From assembly GCA_031259795.1 (NCBI GenBank), contig JAIRLA010000094.1, forward strand, positions 1 to 8,967: 8,967 nt of DNA, read 5' to 3'. Origin of the DNA: Azoarcus sp. Its GTDB lineage: Bacteria > Pseudomonadota > Gammaproteobacteria > Burkholderiales > Rhodocyclaceae. The position numbers and the translations under genes were made by a program. This document shows positions 5,321-8,967 of this stretch, piece by piece. How positions within the stretch are numbered: the stretch's first letter is position 1; every line of letters begins with the position of its first letter. The notes below the pieces were generated by a model, which was not told the origin of the DNA, made no database searches, and worked only from the letters and a program-made list of their open reading frames with translations.

Positions 5321-7510
5321 TCAGACTGTTTCCAGCTTTGCCGCCGACAGCAGCAGCCATTTGACTCCGGCATCGCCGAAATTGATTTGCGCCTTGGCGT
5401 CGCCGCCGCCGCCTTCGGCAGCGACGATGACGCCGTAACCAAAGCGGGGGTGGCGGACGTTCTGGCCGATGCGCAAGCCGCCGGGCAGGCCGCGCGAGGA
5501 GGCGGTTTCCGGGGCGCGCGGGCGGGAAACCGCGCCGGAACCGGAAGGCGCGGCGCTCGCGCTCCGCTGGGTTCCACGGGCGAGAAACTTGACGAGAGAT
5601 TGCGGTATTTCATCGAGAAAACGCGAGCGCAGGCAATAGTGCGTCTGTCCGTGCAAGACGCGTTCCTGGGCGCAGGACAAGTAGAGGCGCTTGCGGGCGC
5701 GCGTCACGGCGACGTACATCAAGCGCCGCTCTTCTTCGAGGCCGCCGCTCTCCGCCAGGCTGTTGCCATGCGGGAACAGTTCCTCTTCCAGGCCGCCGAG
5801 GAAAACGACATCGAACTCCAGCCCCTTGGCGGCGTGGATGGTCATCAATTGCACGGCGTCTTCTTCGGCGCCCGCCTGATGGTCTCCGGCTTCGAGCGAA
5901 GCATGGTTGAGAAACTCCGCCAGCAAGCCATGCGGCGCGCCCCATGTTTCAGGAGCCACTTGCGCTTCCACGCTGAAATTCCTGGCGGCGGTCACGAGTT
6001 CAGCGAGGTTCTCCAGTCTGTCCTGGCCTTCTTTTTCCGTCTGGTAATGGGTGCGCAGACCGCTGCGTTCGAGTACGTGCTCCACCAGATCGGGGAGCGG
6101 CAAAGCCGCCGTCTCGCCGCGCAAGTCTTCGATCAGGCGGTGGAACGGCGCGAGCGCCACGGCGCTTCTGCCGGAGAGCGCCGCAATGGCGGCGTAGAGG
6201 CTGGCGCCGCCGGCGCGGGCGGCATCGAGGAGAAGCTCCTGTGAGCGCGCGCCGATGCCGCGGGCGGGGAAATTGACCACCCGCATGAAAGCGGTATCGT
6301 CGTCGGCATTGGCGATCAGGCGCAGATAAGCGAGTGCGTGCTTGATTTCCTGGCGCTCGAAAAAGCGCAGCCCGCCATGGACGCGGTAAGGGATGCCGGA
6401 AGAAAAAAGCTGGTGTTCGAGGGCGCGCGATTGCGCGTTCGCCCGGTAAAGCAGCGCGATATCGCCGCGCGCCACGCCTTCGCGCACCAGGGTTTCGATC
6501 TCGCCGACGATCCAGCGCGCCTCGTCGCCATCGCTGAGCGCCTCGAACACGCGGATCGGCTCGCCCTCGCCCCGCTCCGTCCACAAATTCTTGCCCAGGC
6601 GATTGCCGTTGTTGCTGATGATGGCGTTGGCGGCATCGAGGATGTTGCCGTGCGAGCGGTAATTCTGCTCCAGCCGGATGAGGTGGCGGACGTGGAATTC
6701 GCGCTCGAAATCGCGCATATTGCCCACATTCGCGCCGCGGAAGCGGTAAATGCTTTGGTCGTCGTCGCCGACGCAGAAAAGCGCCGCGCCGCCTTCCCCC
6801 CCCTCGGCGGCCAGCAGCTTCAGCCAGCGGTATTGCAGCGCGTTGGTGTCCTGGAATTCATCGACCAGGATATGACGGAAACGCTGCTGGTAATGGCGGC
6901 GGACAGGTTCGTTGCGCTGGAGCAGCTCATGGCAGCGCAACAGGAGTTCGGCGAAATCCACCACCGATTCGCGCTGGCACTGGGCTTCGTACTCCTGATA
7001 CAGCTCGACGCGGCGGCGGGTGTAGTCGTCGTGCGCCTCGATGGCGTGCGGACGCAAGCCCGCTTCCTTGTGCGTGTTGATGAAATACAACAACTCGCGC
7101 GGCGGAAACCTGTCGCTGTCGACATTGAGCGCCTTCAGCAAACGCTTGATCGCCGCGAGCTGGTCGGCGACATCGAGAATCTGGAACAACGCCGCCAGCC
7201 CGGCATCGCGGTGATGCGCCCGCAACAGGCGGTTGCACAGACCGTGGAAAGTGCCGATCCACATACCGCGCGCGCGCCCGTCGACCATGGCTTCGATGCG
7301 GAGCCGCATCTCGCGCGCGGCCTTGTTGGTGAAAGTCACGGCGAGAATGCCCGCCGGACTGACCGCGCCGCTGTGGATCAGCCAGGCAATGCGGGTAGTG
7401 AGCACCCGCGTCTTGCCGGAACCCGCGCCGGCGAGTATCAAGGCATGTTCGTCGGGGAGAGTGACGGCCTGGGCCTGGGAAGGATTCAGGTGGGCAAGTA
7501 GATCGGACAT
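5321..7510 (-). CDS. uvrD: ATP-dependent DNA helicase II, UvrD/PcrA type (SF1A)
   Basis: This 729-residue 3'-5' helicase functions in nucleotide-excision and mismatch repair and in removing RecA or stalled RNA polymerase. All SF1A motifs are visible: LNPSQAQAV (Q motif, about 8-16); Walker A AGAGSGKT (27-34); Ia AVTFTNKAAREMR (57-69); II VDEFQDTN (216-223) with D217 and E218; III GDDDQSIYRFRGA (248-260); IV EQNYRSHGNI (281-290); V TIHAAKGLEFD (557-567); VI EEERRLMYVAVTRARKRLY (592-610). The C-terminal Tudor-like domain (about 680-727, beginning RIGQNVRHPRFGYGV) distinguishes UvrD/PcrA from Rep, which lacks a matching tail. The linker 645-678 is low-complexity. ATG 7510 is chosen because GAGGAG (7521-7516) lies 5 bases upstream; the longer in-frame TTG at 7531 would place that site inside the gene. 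The gene is intact and convergent with the PIN gene. No terminator is visible downstream of it. Confidence 0.96.
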   Translation of the reverse strand: MSDLLAHLNPSQAQAVTLPDEHALILAGAGSGKTRVLTTRIAWLIHSGAVSPAGILAVTFTNKAAREMRLRIEAMVDGRARGMWIGTFHGLCNRLLRAHHRDAGLAALFQILDVADQLAAIKRLLKALNVDSDRFPPRELLYFINTHKEAGLRPHAIEAHDDYTRRRVELYQEYEAQCQRESVVDFAELLLRCHELLQRNEPVRRHYQQRFRHILVDEFQDTNALQYRWLKLLAAEGGEGGAALFCVGDDDQSIYRFRGANVGNMRDFEREFHVRHLIRLEQNYRSHGNILDAANAIISNNGNRLGKNLWTERGEGEPIRVFEALSDGDEARWIVGEIETLVREGVARGDIALLYRANAQSRALEHQLFSSGIPYRVHGGLRFFERQEIKHALAYLRLIANADDDTAFMRVVNFPARGIGARSQELLLDAARAGGASLYAAIAALSGRSAVALAPFHRLIEDLRGETAALPLPDLVEHVLERSGLRTHYQTEKEGQDRLENLAELVTAARNFSVEAQVAPETWGAPHGLLAEFLNHASLEAGDHQAGAEEDAVQLMTIHAAKGLEFDVVFLGGLEEELFPHGNSLAESGGLEEERRLMYVAVTRARKRLYLSCAQERVLHGQTHYCLRSRFLDEIPQSLVKFLARGTQRSASAAPSGSGAVSRPRAPETASSRGLPGGLRIGQNVRHPRFGYGVIVAAEGGGGDAKAQINFGDAGVKWLLLSAAKLETV

Positions 7511-7593
7511 GGGCGCTCCTCGCGGGGGCAATATTCTACGCTCGATTCACCCGCCCCCTGTCTGGACGCCGCCGCCGCCGTTCCTCTGTTTTT

Positions 7594-7643
7594 TGCATTG
7601 CAATATCCGCGCGCCTGTACTAGACTCTCGATTGTGCATGGCA
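7594..7643 (+). promoter_or_regulatory. Candidate promoter with two TGC-N3-GCA palindromes
   Basis: TTGCAA (7598-7603) and TAGACT (7621-7626) are separated by 17 bases and fit -35 and -10 boxes at 4 of 6 each, giving a start near 7633. TGCATTGCA (7594-7602, within the perfect palindrome TTGCATTGCAA) overlaps the -35. TGCATGGCA (7635-7643, followed by G) lies just past the predicted start. Their centres are 41 bp apart, about four helical turns, as expected for a repressor holding two sites on one DNA face. PhaR of some proteobacteria recognises CTGC-N3/4-GCAG, to which the second site is one base off. The palindromes are direct observations; the PhaR link is inference. Confidence 0.42.
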
Positions 7644-7703
7644 GCAAATTACTTCTTGCGGAAAACGCGTACCCCCTCAAACAACAAGCGGCAAAAGGAA
7701 TAA
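7638..7703 (+). CDS. Possible 21-residue basic leader peptide
   Basis: ATG 7638 opens a frame reading MAANYFLRKTRTP and then a polar, Lys/Arg/Asn-rich end, stopping at TAA 7701-7703. It starts only about 5 bases after the predicted transcription start and has no Shine-Dalgarno sequence, so it would have to be translated as a near-leaderless message. A short frame of this size is expected by chance. It is listed only because it lies in a candidate transcript that has no other content. Confidence 0.14.
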   Translation: MAANYFLRKTRTPSNNKRQKE

Positions 7704-7836
7704 ACTACCACCCCACTGATTTTGCAGGACAGCATTACCCCGCCGCAAAATCGCCCCGCCCCCGCCCGGCGGCGGCCTCTGGTTTCGGCGCATGACGCGC
7801 CAGTCCGTCCCTCCCTCTCCTTTTTACAGGAGATTC

Positions 7837-7863
7837 ACACCCGGTTCCGCCGGGTGTTTTTTT
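7837..7863 (+). terminator. Strong rho-independent terminator of the orphan transcript
   Basis: An 8-bp stem, ACACCCGG (7837-7844) with CCGGGTGT (7850-7857), has a 5-base loop TTCCG and runs directly into seven Ts (7857-7863). On the opposite strand no U tract would follow the stem, so it acts in the plus direction only. Confidence 0.85.
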
Positions 7864-7883
7864 GCGCGCCCGGCGGAGACGGA

Positions 7884-7928
7884 AGAGGGTTTCGTTCCAT
7901 GCGGAGCGTATCGACGCTGATTTCTTTG
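7884..7928 (+). repeat. Dispersed 66-mer module, partial copy (45 bases)
   Basis: It matches 8160-8204 at 43 of 45 positions, with two substitutions inside the GGAGCGCAGCGAC core (GCAG becomes GTAT). The left portion, including the CGCCCC/GGGGCG hairpin, is missing. Confidence 0.8.
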
Positions 7929-7975
7929 CGGCGGGGCATGGACAGGCGTTCCCTTCCTTCCTCCCCTTTTTATCC

Positions 7976-7998
7976 AGCGGCGCTGCGCGCCGGATGGT
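7976..7998 (+). repeat. Dispersed repeat module, 23-mer, copy 2
   Basis: It is identical over 23 bases and in the same orientation as 268-290. Here it follows a partial 66-mer rather than preceding the 39-mer, so the modules have been shuffled between the two clusters. Confidence 0.75.
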
Positions 7999-8029
7999 TG
8001 GAAGCCCTCTCCCGGCCTTCGGCCACCCA

Positions 8030-8062
8030 CTCGCCCGCCAAGCGGGGGAGGGGACGGCAAGC
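8030..8062 (-). repeat. Dispersed repeat module, 33-mer, copy 2 (inverted)
   Basis: Its reverse complement matches 480-512 at 32 of 33 positions. The orientation is opposite to cluster A, although the 66-mer modules of the two clusters share an orientation. Confidence 0.8.
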
Positions 8063-8116
8063 AGCTGTGATAGAGGGATGGTCATGTCGGCAAAGCGTCG
8101 TCGTTGCGATGAACCT

Positions 8117-8142
8117 GCCCTCCCCCGCTTGCGGGGGAGGGC
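8117..8142. repeat. Perfect 12-bp palindromic hairpin
   Basis: GCCCTCCCCCGC (8117-8128) pairs perfectly with 8131-8142 across a TT spacer. It shares its core with the 22-bp hairpin at 392-437 but lacks that copy's outer arms, and it directly abuts the 66-mer at 8139. No T tract follows. Confidence 0.85.
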
Positions 8143-8204
8143 GCCCCGTCAGGGGCGGGAGAGGGTTTCGTTCCATGCGGAGCGCAGCGACGCTGATTTC
8201 TTTG
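8139..8204 (+). repeat. Dispersed repeat module, 66-mer, copy 2
   Basis: It matches 514-579 at 65 of 66 positions in direct orientation. The two copies are about 7.6 kb apart, so they could support recombination deleting the whole PHA/PIN/uvrD segment. Confidence 0.88.
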
Positions 8205-8253
8205 GCGGAGGGGAGTGTCCATCGCAAGACTTCGTCATTGCGAAAGCCGCCCC

Positions 8254-8292
8254 CCTCGTCATTGCGAGGAGCGCAGCGACGTGGCAATCCAG
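8254..8292 (+). repeat. Dispersed repeat module, 39-mer, copy 2
   Basis: It is identical over 39 bases to the minus strand of 296-334. The flanks are related but diverged (8230-8253 and 8293-8325), including a second GGAGCGCAGCGACGCTGATT motif at 8305-8324 that resembles the 3' part of the 66-mer. Confidence 0.85.
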
Positions 8293-8358
8293 TTCGTTCT
8301 GTCCGGAGCGCAGCGACGCTGATTACGACATCGGCGCGGAATCGGAACCGCGCTGGAC

Positions 8359-8402
8359 AAAAGACGGGCCTGGAAGGGTTTCCCCTTCCAGGCCCGCTTT
8401 TT
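8359..8402. terminator. Bidirectional terminator downstream of the BACON-repeat gene
   Basis: A perfect 14-bp stem (8365-8378 with 8383-8396; left arm CGGGCCTGGAAGGG) encloses a TTTC loop. On the plus strand TTTTT follows at 8398-8402. On the minus strand a TCTTTT run follows at 8364-8359. The only gene it clearly serves is the minus-strand one ending at 8452, about 55 bases away. In the other direction it would block read-through from repeat region B. Confidence 0.88.
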
Positions 8403-8451
8403 GCGTTGCTGGCAAAGAGCGTCGGACGACGCAGCAGCCAGCGTCACCAGG

Positions 8452-8967
8452 CTACTGCGTACTCACTTTTCCTGCCTGGACCACCGTGACCGTCGAGGTC
8501 TTGCCGCCCGCGCTGAACGTGACCGTTCCTGACCGGGACGTCGTCGAGGTATTCGCCGTCACTCTTAACAGTGCTTGATCACCGTTCTTGCCCGAGGCGG
8601 GAGACACCGTCAGCCACGACTGGTCCGACTTCGCCGTCCATTGCGACTGGTTCGTCGTCACCGTCAGGACTCCCAATGACGCTACCGCCGTCGGCTTCCA
8701 CAGATTCCCCGACAACGACAACGTCGCTGCCGACGACGAAGCTGCCGCCTGCGTCACCGTGACCGTCGCGGTCTTGCCGCCCGCGCTGAACGTGACCGTT
8801 CCTGTCCGGGACGCCAGCGCGGTATTCGCCGTCACCTTCAACGTCGCCTGGGCGCCGCTCTTGCCTGACGCGGGGGATACCGTCAACCACGACTGGTTCG
8901 ACTTCGCCGTCCATTGCGACTGGTTCGTCGTTACCGTCAGGACTCCCGACGAGGCCACCGCCGTCGG
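8452..8967 (-). CDS. BACON-type repeat protein, C-terminal part (truncated by window edge)
   Basis: The last 171 residues of a larger protein are visible; the frame is open to the window edge. They contain two tandem BACON-like beta-sandwich domains of about 74 residues each (8967-8746 and 8694-8473), joined by a 17-residue Ala/Ser-rich linker. Each has the pattern GVLTVTTNQSQWTAKS, QSWLTVSPASGK, VTANT, R-GTVTFSAGGKT and VTVTQA, which fits the W..., SWL-V-P-SG, N-R and VTQ landmarks of BACON domains. The two copies are identical at 62 of 74 residues. A short tail, GKVSTQ, ends the protein with no sorting signal or membrane anchor. Such domains are typically in secreted or surface proteins that bind glycans, mucin or other surfaces, or act as spacers between catalytic domains. 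The true start and any N-terminal catalytic domain lie outside the window. An intrinsic terminator follows the gene. Confidence 0.82.
   Translation of the reverse strand, partial: PTAVASSGVLTVTTNQSQWTAKSNQSWLTVSPASGKSGAQATLKVTANTALASRTGTVTFSAGGKTATVTVTQAAASSSAATLSLSGNLWKPTAVASLGVLTVTTNQSQWTAKSDQSWLTVSPASGKNGDQALLRVTANTSTTSRSGTVTFSAGGKTSTVTVVQAGKVSTQ
8473..8967 (-). repeat. 273-bp tandem coding repeat (BACON units)
   Basis: Position 8967 corresponds to 8694, giving a period of 273 bp (91 codons). The copies are nearly identical in DNA over long stretches, for example 8614-8694 against 8887-8967. Third-position differences are few, which implies recent duplication or ongoing gene conversion. 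More copies may continue past the window edge. Confidence 0.85.

Larger units (their letters stand above)
7633..7863 (+). ncRNA. Candidate orphan transcript (small RNA or short mRNA), about 230 nt
   Basis: A plausible plus-strand promoter (-10 at 7621-7626) and a strong plus-strand terminator (7837-7863) bracket about 230 bases with no conventional gene. The upstream gene, uvrD, is divergent and the downstream gene is on the opposite strand, so the terminator has no other obvious client. A second small hairpin, CTCCT-AGGAG (7817-7832), sits just before the terminator. The middle is unusually AC-rich and A-rich (7641-7740) and then GC-rich (7740-7790). A 21-codon ORF at 7638-7703 is the only reading frame near the 5' end and has no ribosome-binding site. 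I see no match to tmRNA, 6S, SRP or RNase P RNA. The existence of a transcript is inferred from its boundaries only. Confidence 0.4.
7864..8358. other. Gene-free, repeat-packed intergenic region B
   Basis: No gene is supported here. The stretch is a second cluster of the modules seen at 268-579: a partial 66-mer (7884-7928), the 23-mer (7976-7998), an inverted 33-mer (8030-8062), a 12-bp hairpin (8117-8142), a full 66-mer (8139-8204) and the 39-mer (8254-8292). Some modules keep the orientation of cluster A and others are inverted. The gaps between modules show nothing recognisable. Confidence 0.72.

Noticed and set aside
5279..7501. Plus-strand frames of 321 and 387 codons opposite uvrD
   Set aside because: uvrD on the other strand has every SF1 motif. 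These frames show no motif and no ribosome-binding site, and are antisense by-products.
7511..7531. TTG start for uvrD seven codons upstream
   Set aside because: The strong GAGGAG site (7516-7521) lies between the TTG and ATG 7510 at ideal spacing for the ATG, and the extra residues are not conserved-looking.
268..8325. CRISPR array or mobile-element boundaries formed by the repeated modules
   Set aside because: There is no regular repeat-spacer periodicity and no cas gene. No transposase, integrase or target-site duplication is visible at the cluster edges, so neither an array nor a defined mobile element is supported.

Overview
The window is a GC-rich chromosomal segment. Its protein families and gene content fit a polyhydroxyalkanoate (PHA)-storing betaproteobacterium. 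The clearest lineage clues are a PhaM-type granule regulator, a class I PHA synthase with the -IGYCLGG- box, and dispersed intergenic repeats common in the Rhodocyclales/Burkholderiales. That placement is inference, because no rRNA or other marker is present.

Layout, left to right. A truncated minus-strand gene for a small, probably membrane-associated protein runs off the left edge (1-144). A roughly 600-base gene-free stretch follows. It is packed with dispersed repeats, including a 22-bp-stem hairpin. Next comes a plus-strand storage-polymer region: a ParA/MinD-like ATPase (742-1440), phaM (1565-1996) with a strong intrinsic terminator, a methylmalonyl-CoA-epimerase-like VOC protein (2183-2662), class I phaC (2877-4697) and a stand-alone PIN-domain protein (4807-5295). 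uvrD (DNA helicase II) follows on the minus strand (5321-7510), converging on the PIN gene with 25 bp between them. A roughly 940-base gene-poor stretch then holds a candidate orphan transcription unit (promoter, two TGC-N3-GCA palindromes and a strong terminator, 7594-7863) and a second cluster of the same dispersed repeats. A truncated minus-strand gene for a protein made of BACON-type beta-sandwich repeats runs off the right edge.

How the genes may work together. PhaC polymerises hydroxyacyl-CoA. PhaM activates the synthase, sits on the granule surface and links granules to the nucleoid in Cupriavidus. A ParA/MinD-type ATPase directly upstream of phaM suggests a granule-positioning module analogous to ParA-type systems that distribute carboxysomes and other cargos. 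The VOC protein could supply propionyl-CoA-derived monomers through the methylmalonyl-CoA route. The possible TGC-N3-GCA operators in front of the orphan transcription unit resemble sites described for the PHA-responsive repressor PhaR. These functional links are hypotheses. The identities of phaC, uvrD and phaM are secure, and the PIN, VOC, ParA-like and BACON assignments rest on visible motifs.
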